Assembly (NCBI GenBank): GCA_001603765.1
Contig: LUZV01000026.1
Span: 1 to 8,268, forward strand
DNA: 8,268 bases
Direction: 5' to 3'
From: Anaerolineales bacterium Chloro_02
GTDB taxonomy: Bacteria; Chloroflexota; Anaerolineae; Anaerolineales; Anaerolineaceae
Under the pieces are notes generated by a model that did not search any database, had not been told where the DNA came from, and saw only the letters and a program-made list of their open reading frames with translations. The number at the start of each line of letters is the position of its first letter. The stretch's first letter is position 1. A program made the position numbers and the translations under genes. Positions 1 to 6,779 of this stretch are shown here, one piece after another.

Positions 1-55
1 CTTTTACTGCAGTTCGCTCGGTCGGACTGAGGTTTTGACCGCGGATCGAGAAAAT

Positions 56-83
56 TTGCATTAATCAAAAAATCTGTTAGAAT
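56..83 (+). promoter_or_regulatory. Candidate sigma-70-type promoter for the nusA operon
   Basis: A TTGCAT box (56-61) and a TAGAAT box (78-83) are separated by 16 bases. The -10 box is preceded by TG at 75-76 with one base between, which makes it an extended -10. The surrounding sequence is AT-rich, unlike the GC-richer bases 1-50. Transcription would be expected to begin near 89-91, about 80 bases before nusA. The match is by eye only. Readthrough from an upstream gene such as rimP remains an alternative. Confidence 0.5.
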
Positions 84-116
84 AGTATCGTTCGTAAATG
101 AATACTTTTCTCGGTG

Positions 117-146
117 AAAAGTGGGCAGTTGTCCACTTTTTTGTTT
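117..146 (+). terminator. Intrinsic-terminator-like hairpin in the nusA leader (possible attenuator)
   Basis: The stem pairs 117-126 (AAAAGTGGGC) with 131-140 (GTCCACTTTT): ten pairs, one of them G·U, closing an AGTT loop (127-130). A run of six T (137-142) and a further TTT (144-146) follow, which is the classic form of a Rho-independent terminator. It lies downstream of the promoter candidate at 56-83 and ends 24 bases before the nusA ATG, leaving no room for a promoter between. It is therefore either a conditional terminator in the nusA leader or the end of an upstream unit that is partly read through. In Bacillus subtilis NusA is known to control its own operon through a leader terminator. 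A similar role here is inference. Confidence 0.75.
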
Positions 147-170
147 AGTGTAATTTGGAGTGGAAGAAAC

Positions 171-2078
171 ATGAAAAGTGAATTTGCCTTAGCCTTCAAT
201 GAAATACAGGAAGACAAGGGCTTGCCCCGTGATGTGATTATGGGAGCAATCAACTCAGCGATGGTATCTGCTTATCGTAAGTCGGTTGGCGCGTCTGCTG
301 CCCAAGAAGTAAAAGTTGAGATAGACTTTGACAAGGGCACCGTGGCTGTCTATGCTGAAAAAGAAGTCACTGATGAAATTTATGATCAGCGTACTGAGGT
401 TCTCCTGGAAGACGCGCGCAAGATTAAAGCAGACTGCCAACTGGGCGATCTGGTGATGGTCGATTCCACTCCCGAAAACTTTGGTCGGATTGCCGCCCAA
501 ACCGCTCGCCAGGCAATCCAGCAGAAAATTCGCGACGCCGAGCGTGCCGCGCAGTATGAGTTCTTCAAGAAGCAAGAAGGGGAGATCGTCAGCGGTATCG
601 TCCAGGCGGTCAATTCACGCCAGGCAACAATCGGCTTGGACTTGAAAGCTGAAGGCACCATGCTGCGCAAGGATATGATCCCACAGGAGCGCTTCCGCAT
701 CCACGACCGCATCCGCTCGTTTGTGGTGGAGGTCAAGGACCTGCCCAAGGGGCTTCAGATTGTTCTTTCACGCGGGCATCGCAACTTTCTGCGCAGACTC
801 CTCGAAAACGAGGTGCCCGAGATTTATCACGGCATTGTAGAAATTCGCTCGATCGCCCGGGAGCCTGGTCAGCGCGCGAAGGTGGCTGTGTCTGCCACCC
901 AGCAGGGGATTGATCCCGTTGGCGCGTGTGTGGGTCAGAGAGGCGTTCGCATTCAGGCAATCGTGCGCGAGCTGCATGACGAAAAAATCGATGTCATCGA
1001 ATGGAGCGCGGATCCAGCGGTTTATATCAGCAAGGCGATCAGCCCCGCGCGGGTTTCGGGTGTTTACCTGACCCATGGTTCGGGTGATAACAAAACAGCA
1101 ATGGTAGTGGTTCCTGAGGACCAGCTCAGCCTTGCCATCGGTCGCGAAGGTCAAAACGCGCGTCTGGCTGCCAAGCTGACAGGTTGGCGGATTGACATCC
1201 TGAGCGTTTCTGAAGCTGCTAGCAAAGCTCTGGAGCAAATTCGGAAGGATGCTAACCTGGCTGAGTTAGGCGCGGCTGAGAGCGAGACAATTGCCAAAGT
1301 TGAAGCACTGCTGAAGCAAAAGGACGAAGGGCGTGTGCTTAACCTGGACGATAACAATCTGATTGCCAGATTTGTGGATCGGTTTGAAAAGCGCGGTGAA
1401 GCTGACCGAAAAGTGGAAGAAGATGCCCGCCAGGCAGAAATCCGCAAGATGCGGGAATCGATTGACGCGCGCGCGTTCAAACTCAATATCTTCGATGTTG
1501 AGGGACTCAAGGAACACCTGCAGGTGCTGCTTCAGTCCGCTGGGGTGGAGACCTTTGGCGATCTCTTACTGCGGGTAAAGATGGACCCGGATTCGATCCT
1601 CGCCATCGATGGTATTGGGCCTAAATCTTACGAAGACATTCTTGAAGTCGCTGGTAATTACCAGTTCCCGGTGATTGAATCCGAACCAGTTGAAGTTGCG
1701 CTGCCTGAAGAAACTACCGAGGTTGAACCAGAGTTGGTTGTTGAGGAGACCGCTGTGGTTGAAGCGCCAACTGAAATTGAAGAGGTTGAGCCAGTTGCTG
1801 AAGCGGTCGCGGTTGAACCCGAGGTGGTTGAAGAGCTTGTGTCAACTGAGCCAGAGGGAACCCCTGCGGAAGAGAAATCCTTTGAGGAACTCTTCAAGAT
1901 TGACTCTATGCGCCGTAGAAGCGAAAGCACCGAGGAAGAGGACGCAAACGGACTTCCTGCAGACAAGAAAAAGAAGGGCAAGAAACGCAAGGGATATTTG
2001 GTGGAATACGACCCCGATAGCGACGCGACGATTGTGAGACGCAAACATCGCAACGATGATGATTGGGGTGATTGGTAG
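171..2078 (+). CDS. nusA: Transcription termination/antitermination factor NusA
   Basis: NusA binds RNA polymerase and nascent RNA to control pausing, intrinsic termination and antitermination. The 635-residue product shows the family order: N-terminal polymerase-binding domain (about 1-130), S1 domain (about 137-201), KH1 with GACVGQRGVRI (251-261) and KH2 with LAIGREGQNARL (321-332), each holding the GxxG loop. A charged helical stretch (about 345-430) follows, then a helix-hairpin-helix-like segment with IDGIGPKS (479-486). The rest is lineage-type: a Glu/Val/Pro-rich linker (about 501-565), a lysine patch (599-607) and an acidic, Trp-ended terminus (NDDDWGDW). An in-frame GTG at 114 would add 19 residues, but these are encoded across the terminator hairpin and do not resemble NusA. 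The ATG at 171 begins MKSEFALAFN and has GGAG at 157-160. It heads a tight operon, and the leader hairpin suggests autoregulation. Confidence 0.96.
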   Translation: MKSEFALAFNEIQEDKGLPRDVIMGAINSAMVSAYRKSVGASAAQEVKVEIDFDKGTVAVYAEKEVTDEIYDQRTEVLLEDARKIKADCQLGDLVMVDSTPENFGRIAAQTARQAIQQKIRDAERAAQYEFFKKQEGEIVSGIVQAVNSRQATIGLDLKAEGTMLRKDMIPQERFRIHDRIRSFVVEVKDLPKGLQIVLSRGHRNFLRRLLENEVPEIYHGIVEIRSIAREPGQRAKVAVSATQQGIDPVGACVGQRGVRIQAIVRELHDEKIDVIEWSADPAVYISKAISPARVSGVYLTHGSGDNKTAMVVVPEDQLSLAIGREGQNARLAAKLTGWRIDILSVSEAASKALEQIRKDANLAELGAAESETIAKVEALLKQKDEGRVLNLDDNNLIARFVDRFEKRGEADRKVEEDARQAEIRKMRESIDARAFKLNIFDVEGLKEHLQVLLQSAGVETFGDLLLRVKMDPDSILAIDGIGPKSYEDILEVAGNYQFPVIESEPVEVALPEETTEVEPELVVEETAVVEAPTEIEEVEPVAEAVAVEPEVVEELVSTEPEGTPAEEKSFEELFKIDSMRRRSESTEEEDANGLPADKKKKGKKRKGYLVEYDPDSDATIVRRKHRNDDDWGDW

Positions 2079-2105
2079 AGGCTGGTATGATAAAGCAGAG
2101 TCAAG

Positions 2106-2423
2106 GTGGCAGCTAAAACCAGACCTAAAGTTAAGCACGTCCCTCAGAGGACTTGTGTTGGATGCAGACAGGTTTTGTCGAAACGGCAGCTTGTCCGCAT
2201 CGTACGCGGATCTGAGGGTGTGGTCATTGACCGCAGCGGAAAGCTCCCTGGTCGAGGGGCATATCTCCACGACCAGCGAAGCTGCTGGGTTAAAGGTTTG
2301 AAGGGTTCGCTGGCACATGCCCTGCGGACAACCATCCAGGAGCAAGACCTGGCGGCATTGAAGACTTTTATGGAAACGCTACCAGAAGGTGACGTTTCAG
2401 ACGAGGAATCGATGTCTGCCTGA
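2106..2423 (+). CDS. rnpM: YlxR-family RNA-binding protein RnpM
   Basis: This small basic protein (105 aa) carries the YlxR signature RTCVGCR (15-21) and the loop motif PGRGAYL (48-54), followed by a Cys-Trp pair (60-61). YlxR-family proteins bind RNA; the Bacillus member is called RnpM because it modulates RNase P. The fold fits the roughly 90-residue family size, and the last 15 or so residues are an acidic tail. The start is GTG at 2106: the frame is closed by TAA at 2091-2093 and no other start codon lies between. The ribosome site is weak (AGAG at 2097-2100). It sits 27 bases after nusA, its usual place between nusA and infB, and coupling to nusA translation is likely. The L7Ae-like gene (ylxQ) that often follows it is absent. 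Confidence 0.92.
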   Translation: MAAKTRPKVKHVPQRTCVGCRQVLSKRQLVRIVRGSEGVVIDRSGKLPGRGAYLHDQRSCWVKGLKGSLAHALRTTIQEQDLAALKTFMETLPEGDVSDEESMSA

Positions 2424-2488
2424 AAATCTTGTTTTGCTCGTGTGTGGCGTCCGGAGGGGATGTGAGCAGGTGACCGTGAAAGAGAGAC

Positions 2489-2492
2489 GGAG
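2489..2492 (+). promoter_or_regulatory. Ribosome binding site of infB
   Basis: GGAG stands 5 bases before the ATG at 2498. An in-frame TGA at 2477-2479 closes the frame upstream, so together they fix the infB start. Confidence 0.7.
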
Positions 2493-2497
2493 TTAAT

Positions 2498-4282
2498 ATG
2501 AGCAAAACAGAACAAAAAACAATCACACTCCCTTATAGTTTATCGGTAAGAGAACTGGCCGGGCTGTTGAGTACCAGCGCTGTCACGGTCATCAAGATTT
2601 TGATGTCGAATGGCGTAATGGCGAGTATCAACCAGCAGATCGACTTTGATACTGCCGCGGTTGTGGCAACAGAACTCGGTTTTGAACCTCAGCTCTTTCA
2701 GGAAGAAGAAGTTGTTGAAGAAACAGGTGAGATTCCACTGTGGCGGCGGGTCATTTTGGAAGAAGATGCCAAAAATCTTGAGCCTCGCCCGCCAGTTGTA
2801 ACGATCCTTGGGCATGTTGATCACGGAAAGACCACCCTTTTGGACGCGATCCGGCATACAGATGTTGCCGGAGGCGAAGTGGGCGGAATTACCCAGCACA
2901 TTGGCGCGTATCAAATCGTTCATAAGGACCGCGTAATCACATTTCTTGATACCCCTGGTCATGCCGCGTTTTCATCCATGCGGGCACGCGGCGCGCAAGG
3001 AGCGGATATCGTTGTGCTCGTCGTAGCTGCTGATGATGGTGTGCAGCCGCAGACTCGTGAGGCTGCCAACCATGCCAAGGCTGCGCAGGTGCCGATTGTG
3101 GTCGCGCTGAATAAGATCGACAAAAATGATGCTAATCAGGATCGGGTAAAACGCCAACTGGCAGATATCGGCTTGCAGTCAGATGATTGGGAAGGCGACA
3201 CTTTTGTGATGCCTGTTTCAGCCAAAGCAAAAAAAGGGCTGGATGATCTGCTCGAAACAATCCTGTTGGTTGCAGACAATCTGACCATCAAAGCCAACCC
3301 CAAAGGCGCCTGTATTGGCACTGTCGTGGAAGCTCAACTGGACAAATCCACTGGCAACATGGCAACCCTCCTGGTGCAAAACGGCACCCTTAAGGTGGGT
3401 GATGTGGTTGTGGCTGGTGAAGGCACGGGTAAGATCAAAGCCATGTTCGATCAACGCAACAAGCGCGTCAGCAAAGCGGGTCCTTCAACACCTGTCGTGG
3501 TGATGGGGCTCAATGCCCTGCCCGAAGCCGGCGATCTCTTCCAGGTGGTCGCGAATGAACGCGAAGGGCGAGCGATCGTTGCCGAACGCAAGGCTGAACG
3601 CGAAGCCAAGCGCCATACCAAGCGCGCCACACTCGAGGAGCTATTCAGTCAGTACAAGTCTGGTCAGGCTAAAGATTTGCGTCTGATCCTAAAAGCGGAT
3701 GTTCAGGGTTCTTTGGAACCAATTATGAACGAGCTTGAAGACCTGGGCGAGAAGCAGAAGGGGCTGGCGATCAAAATCTTGCATGCTGAAACCGGTAATG
3801 TAACCGAAAGCGACGTCATGCTGGCGGCTGCTTCCAACGCGATTGTGTTGGGCTTTGATGTTGATATTGATCAAGGCGCGCGCCGGTTAGCTGACGCTGA
3901 GGGTGTTTCGATTCGCCTGTATAAGATCATTTACCGCCTGATTGAGGATGTACAAAAAGCCCTTAACGGCATGCTCGAACCTGAGTTGGTGGAGCGCGTG
4001 ATTGGCAAGGCAGCTATTTTGGCAACTTTTAAGGTTTCAAAGGGCGGCACGGCAGCTGGCTGCCGTGTTCTGACCGGCGAAATGCGCCGAAACGCACCCG
4101 TACGGTTGATTCGCGCTGGTGAAGAAATTGTGAAAACCGAGATTTCCAGCATCCGCCGGGAAAAAGATGATGTGCGCGAGGTTCGCGAAGGCATGGAATG
4201 CGGAATCACGCTCAAAAATTTTGAAGAATTCGAAGTGGGCGACATGCTTGAGTGCTTCGTTATGGAAAAGTTTGGCGGATAA
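2498..4282 (+). CDS. infB: Translation initiation factor IF-2 (short form)
   Basis: IF2 is the GTPase that brings fMet-tRNA to the 30S subunit and promotes subunit joining. The IF2_N domain is near the start (about 8-60). The GTPase domain then shows G1 GHVDHGKT (105-112), G2 GGITQHIGA (129-137), G3 DTPGH (151-155), G4 NKID (205-208) and G5 SAK (241-243), all intact. Domain II begins near 268 (GACIGTVVEAQLDK). The C-terminal tRNA-binding domain ends MECGITLKNFEEFEVGDMLE. At 594 residues it is shorter than the Bacillus (about 716) and E. coli (890) proteins because the long charged N-terminal extension is missing; only about 8 residues precede IF2_N. The core is complete, so this is a short form and not a truncation. 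It begins 74 bases after rnpM, the largest gap inside the nusA-truB unit. Confidence 0.97.
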   Translation: MSKTEQKTITLPYSLSVRELAGLLSTSAVTVIKILMSNGVMASINQQIDFDTAAVVATELGFEPQLFQEEEVVEETGEIPLWRRVILEEDAKNLEPRPPVVTILGHVDHGKTTLLDAIRHTDVAGGEVGGITQHIGAYQIVHKDRVITFLDTPGHAAFSSMRARGAQGADIVVLVVAADDGVQPQTREAANHAKAAQVPIVVALNKIDKNDANQDRVKRQLADIGLQSDDWEGDTFVMPVSAKAKKGLDDLLETILLVADNLTIKANPKGACIGTVVEAQLDKSTGNMATLLVQNGTLKVGDVVVAGEGTGKIKAMFDQRNKRVSKAGPSTPVVVMGLNALPEAGDLFQVVANEREGRAIVAERKAEREAKRHTKRATLEELFSQYKSGQAKDLRLILKADVQGSLEPIMNELEDLGEKQKGLAIKILHAETGNVTESDVMLAAASNAIVLGFDVDIDQGARRLADAEGVSIRLYKIIYRLIEDVQKALNGMLEPELVERVIGKAAILATFKVSKGGTAAGCRVLTGEMRRNAPVRLIRAGEEIVKTEISSIRREKDDVREVREGMECGITLKNFEEFEVGDMLECFVMEKFGG

Positions 4283-4296
4283 TCTGCCAAAAGAAA

Positions 4297-4302
4297 GAGG
4301 AG
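4297..4302 (+). promoter_or_regulatory. Ribosome binding site of rbfA
   Basis: GAGGAG stands 6 bases before the ATG at 4309 and decides this start over an in-frame ATG at 4252. The earlier ATG would overlap the end of infB by 31 bases and add 19 residues foreign to RbfA. Confidence 0.85.
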
Positions 4303-4308
4303 CTAAGC

Positions 4309-4794
4309 ATGCCAACACCGTTAAGAATGAAGCGAATTAATGAGAGGATCAAGGAAGTTCTTTCAATCGTGTTGATTTCCAGGATGGACGACCCGCGTCT
4401 GGCTGGGGTTTCTGTGACAGATGTCAAGGTCGATCGCGAACTGGATTTCGCGAATATTTATGTTTCTTCGCTTGAAGGAGCGAAGGTTTCGCGGGAGGTG
4501 ATTCAGGCGCTTAATCACGCCCGCGGTTATCTGAAAAACGAGATCGCACAAGAAGTAGACTTGCGGGTGATGCCGCGTCTGAGATTTTTTTGGGATCCAA
4601 CCCCAGAGAAAGCAGATCGGATCGACAGCTTGCTGGCAAAATTACATGAGGAGTCCAGTAAGATGGAAGATAGTGATGAATTAATTCCAAATGGGGACGA
4701 AGATTTGTTTGATGATATCGCTGAAGAAGATTGGGAAGATGATGTCGACTTCCCCGAGAGCGATGAAGGCGGCGGTCGAGATCGGATAAACTAA
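4309..4794 (+). CDS. rbfA: 30S ribosome-binding factor RbfA
   Basis: RbfA is a KH-type RNA-binding protein that helps mature the 5' end of 16S rRNA and the small subunit, acting near helix 1. The 161-residue product begins with the usual short basic lead (PLRMKRINERIKEVLSIVL) and the conserved DDPRLAGVSVTDVKVDREL (27-45). HARGYLKNEIA (70-80) and LRVMPRLRFFWD (85-96) follow. The family core ends near residue 117. Beyond it is a very acidic tail (119-161) with 20 Asp/Glu in 43 residues and only two Arg, which most RbfA proteins (about 115-135 aa) lack. It starts 26 bases after infB, its usual partner, and ends 4 bases before nrnA. Confidence 0.95.
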   Translation: MPTPLRMKRINERIKEVLSIVLISRMDDPRLAGVSVTDVKVDRELDFANIYVSSLEGAKVSREVIQALNHARGYLKNEIAQEVDLRVMPRLRFFWDPTPEKADRIDSLLAKLHEESSKMEDSDELIPNGDEDLFDDIAEEDWEDDVDFPESDEGGGRDRIN

Positions 4795-4798
4795 CAAG

Positions 4799-5788
4799 AT
4801 GAATCACGACCTCGATTCCACCATCCAACGCCAGCTTGCGGCTGCCCAAAATATCGTCATTGTTGGGCATATCCGACCTGATGGCGACGTGATTGGATCG
4901 ATGCTCGGCTTGGCTCACGCGCTGCGCACCGATAATCGGCGCGTGACGTGTGTCCTCCAGGATGGGATGCCCGAAAAATACGTGTTCCTTCCTGGCGCGT
5001 CTGAGGTGCTCACCTCCGTGCCGCCCAACTACGACTATCTGATTGTCGTGGATAGTTCGGATATCCAGCGAACGGGGCAGGTTTTGGAGGGTCTACCTCC
5101 TGCTAACCTTGTCATCGACCATCACCGCACACATGATGATTTTGGGCTGATCGAATATGTGCTGCCTGAAGTCGAAGCTACCGCTCTGATTTTGACGCGC
5201 AGCATTCCAAGCTGGGGATTGACGATTACAAAGGAAGCAGCTACTTGTCTTTTAACAGGCATCCTTTCAGACACGATCGGCTTTCGCACTGGCAGCACCA
5301 GACCTGCGGCGTTACGCGCGGCGGCTGACCTGATGGAACATGGAGCAGATTTTCATGACGTCTACCAGAGAACATTGAGCGATAAAACCATCGCGGAGGC
5401 TCGCTATTGGGGGCAGGGATTAACAAAGATTCAACAAAGTGATGCAATATTGTGGTCGACCTTATCACTTCATGATAGAATCTTGTCAAGATATCAGGGT
5501 AATGATGACGCTGATCTAATAAACCTTCTATCCGCTATTAAAGGCTCGTTGGTAACTGTGCTTTTTGTAGAACAAGAAGACGGAATCGTGAAAGTCAGCT
5601 GGCGATCGGTGGAGGGTGTGGACGTTTCGGCGCTCGCGAGGGACTTCGGTGGGGGCGGTCATATGGCTGCGGCGGGCGCGGAGATTAATGGAAGTTTGCA
5701 GGATATTCAAGAACGAGTAATCCATAAAACAAAGCGATACCTGGAAGCCCTCAGGTTAAGCGGGTTGAAAGAGAATTTAGATGACTGA
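4799..5788 (+). CDS. nrnA: DHH/DHHA1 phosphoesterase, NrnA-type nanoRNase / pAp phosphatase
   Basis: NrnA-type enzymes degrade 2-5 nt RNAs and, in many bacteria, remove the 3' phosphate of pAp, using two Mn ions in a DHH active site. Visible motifs in the 329-residue product are GHIRPDGD (23-30; His24, Asp28, Asp30), VVDSSD (83-88; Asp85), the name-giving DHH (107-109) and GILSDTIGF (154-162; Asp158). In the C-terminal DHHA1 domain, GGGGHMAAAGAEI (284-296) is the substrate-binding loop. All metal ligands I can place are present, so it should be active. The ATG lies 4 bases after rbfA stops, with no clear Shine-Dalgarno, which suggests translational coupling. The stop codon overlaps the truB start. 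Whether it prefers nanoRNA, pAp or a cyclic dinucleotide product cannot be read from sequence alone. Confidence 0.9.
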   Translation: MNHDLDSTIQRQLAAAQNIVIVGHIRPDGDVIGSMLGLAHALRTDNRRVTCVLQDGMPEKYVFLPGASEVLTSVPPNYDYLIVVDSSDIQRTGQVLEGLPPANLVIDHHRTHDDFGLIEYVLPEVEATALILTRSIPSWGLTITKEAATCLLTGILSDTIGFRTGSTRPAALRAAADLMEHGADFHDVYQRTLSDKTIAEARYWGQGLTKIQQSDAILWSTLSLHDRILSRYQGNDDADLINLLSAIKGSLVTVLFVEQEDGIVKVSWRSVEGVDVSALARDFGGGGHMAAAGAEINGSLQDIQERVIHKTKRYLEALRLSGLKENLDD

Positions 5789-6707
5789 TAAGCAATTTAA
5801 TGATCAAAGCAATTTGATCAGCAACATTTCAGGGGTCTTGGTAATTGATAAACCTGTCGGCATGACATCGCATGATGTTGTGCAGCAGGTTCGGCTTGGA
5901 ACCCGGATTCGCAGAGCCGGGCATACCGGCACGCTCGATCCGCGAGCTTCGGGTGTTTTGGTGGTTTTGGTTGGACCAGCGGTGCGTTTGAGCGAGTATG
6001 TTTCAACATCCGACAAGCGCTATCAGGCTGTGCTGCGGTTTGGCGTTACGACCAGCACTTATGACACTGAGGGTGAGATCACCAGCCGCGCGCCGGTGGA
6101 TATAAGCTACGAAGAATTGGAAGAAGCGTTAAGCACTTTTGTGGGCGAATTTGAGCAAACACCGCCGATTTATTCAGCTATCAAAGTTGACGGACGTAAA
6201 GCTTATGATATTGCCCGGGACGGCGAAACCGTTGAGCTTGAACCACGCCAGATTACCGTCCATTCTCTCGAACTGCTCGATTGGGATCCGCCCGAAGCGG
6301 TGATTGATGTTCACTGCTCTTCAGGCACCTACATCCGCTCCCTCGCGTTTGACCTCGGTCAAAAACTTGGCTGCGGAGCGACTTTGGTGGGTCTGCGGCG
6401 CACACGCAACGGGCGCTTTGGTCTGCGAGACGCGATTTCCCTCAACAAGCTGCAGGAAGCTTTTCGCAATGGCGACTGGTACAAATATTTAATCCCAGCC
6501 GCGGAGGCGTTGGGCGATTGGTACACCGTTGAGCTGACCTATGAGCAGGTCGACGCCGTCCGCCATGGGCATCGCGTGGCCGCGCCTGAGGTTGTGGAGG
6601 CGGGTCTTTGGGGGCGGGCGATCAGCGAGGAGGGTGAACTGGTGGCACTGATCGAATATGACGCAGAAACGAATGAATGGCAGCCGCGGAAAGTGTTTTT
6701 CCGTTAG
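5781..6707 (+). CDS. truB: tRNA pseudouridine(55) synthase TruB
   Basis: TruB converts U55 in the T-loop of elongator tRNAs to pseudouridine and also acts as a tRNA folding chaperone. The 308-residue product has the opening motif GVLVIDKPVGMTSHDVV (18-34) and the catalytic loop GHTGTLDP (47-54), with Asp53 as the nucleophile. Further conserved blocks are QTPPIYSAIKVDGRKAYDIAR (126-146) and CSSGTYIRSLAFDLG (179-193). A PUA-like C-terminal part runs from about 245 to 308. The residues after the catalytic Asp read PRAS where many TruB proteins have PLAT, a mild change. The start overlaps the end of nrnA by 8 bases, and a weak GAAAGAGA lies at 5767-5774. A terminator-like hairpin follows 14 bases after the stop. 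Confidence 0.96.
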   Translation: MTDKQFNDQSNLISNISGVLVIDKPVGMTSHDVVQQVRLGTRIRRAGHTGTLDPRASGVLVVLVGPAVRLSEYVSTSDKRYQAVLRFGVTTSTYDTEGEITSRAPVDISYEELEEALSTFVGEFEQTPPIYSAIKVDGRKAYDIARDGETVELEPRQITVHSLELLDWDPPEAVIDVHCSSGTYIRSLAFDLGQKLGCGATLVGLRRTRNGRFGLRDAISLNKLQEAFRNGDWYKYLIPAAEALGDWYTVELTYEQVDAVRHGHRVAAPEVVEAGLWGRAISEEGELVALIEYDAETNEWQPRKVFFR

Positions 6708-6721
6708 GCGCAAGATGAAGA

Positions 6722-6763
6722 AAGTAGCCCCGATTGGTGAAACCAAGAAGGGCTATTTATTTT
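6722..6763 (+). terminator. Two-tier intrinsic terminator between truB and ribF
   Basis: The outer stem pairs 6722-6730 (AAGTAGCCC) with 6750-6758 (GGGCTATTT): nine pairs, one of them G·U. Inside, TTGGT (6734-6738) pairs with ACCAA (6742-6746) around a GAA loop, with 3-base internal bulges on each side. The T-rich tail (6756-6763) is broken by one A. This marks the likely main end of the nusA-truB transcript. The ribF start follows only 16 bases after the tail, so partial readthrough or regulated termination is likely. Confidence 0.8.
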
Positions 6764-6779
6764 ACTTATAGCAGAAAAG

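Noticed and set aside
1..64. Possible 3' end of an upstream gene (for example rimP)
   Set aside because: All three + frames stop by position 64 (stops at 28, 36 and 62), and none of the short peptides looks like a RimP end. The - strand shows no start codon with context. Too little sequence to decide.
114..170. GTG at 114 as the start of nusA (19 extra residues)
   Set aside because: The added residues are encoded by the terminator hairpin and T run, do not resemble the NusA N-terminus, and the ATG at 171 has its own GGAG and the expected family start.
1681..1845. Tandem DNA repeat in nusA (GTTGAA-like units)
   Set aside because: The units are irregular in spacing and sequence and follow from Val-Glu rich coding, so this is low-complexity protein sequence and not a true tandem array.
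1658..2104. Antisense Ser/Thr-rich open frame opposite the nusA tail
   Set aside because: It is the mirror of the Glu/Val-rich low-complexity coding sequence, with no start context or recognisable domain.
4252..4308. ATG at 4252 as the rbfA start
   Set aside because: It lies inside infB, adds residues unlike RbfA and lacks a ribosome site, while GAGGAG precedes the ATG at 4309 at good spacing.
6734..6763. Promoter for ribF (TTGGTG, 18-base gap, TATTTT)
   Set aside because: Both boxes are parts of the hairpin and its T tail, the match is weak, and the transcript would have a leader of about 10 bases.
6708..6779. FMN riboswitch ahead of ribF
   Set aside because: The spacer is only 72 bases and is filled by one terminator hairpin; none of the conserved multi-helix RFN element is present.
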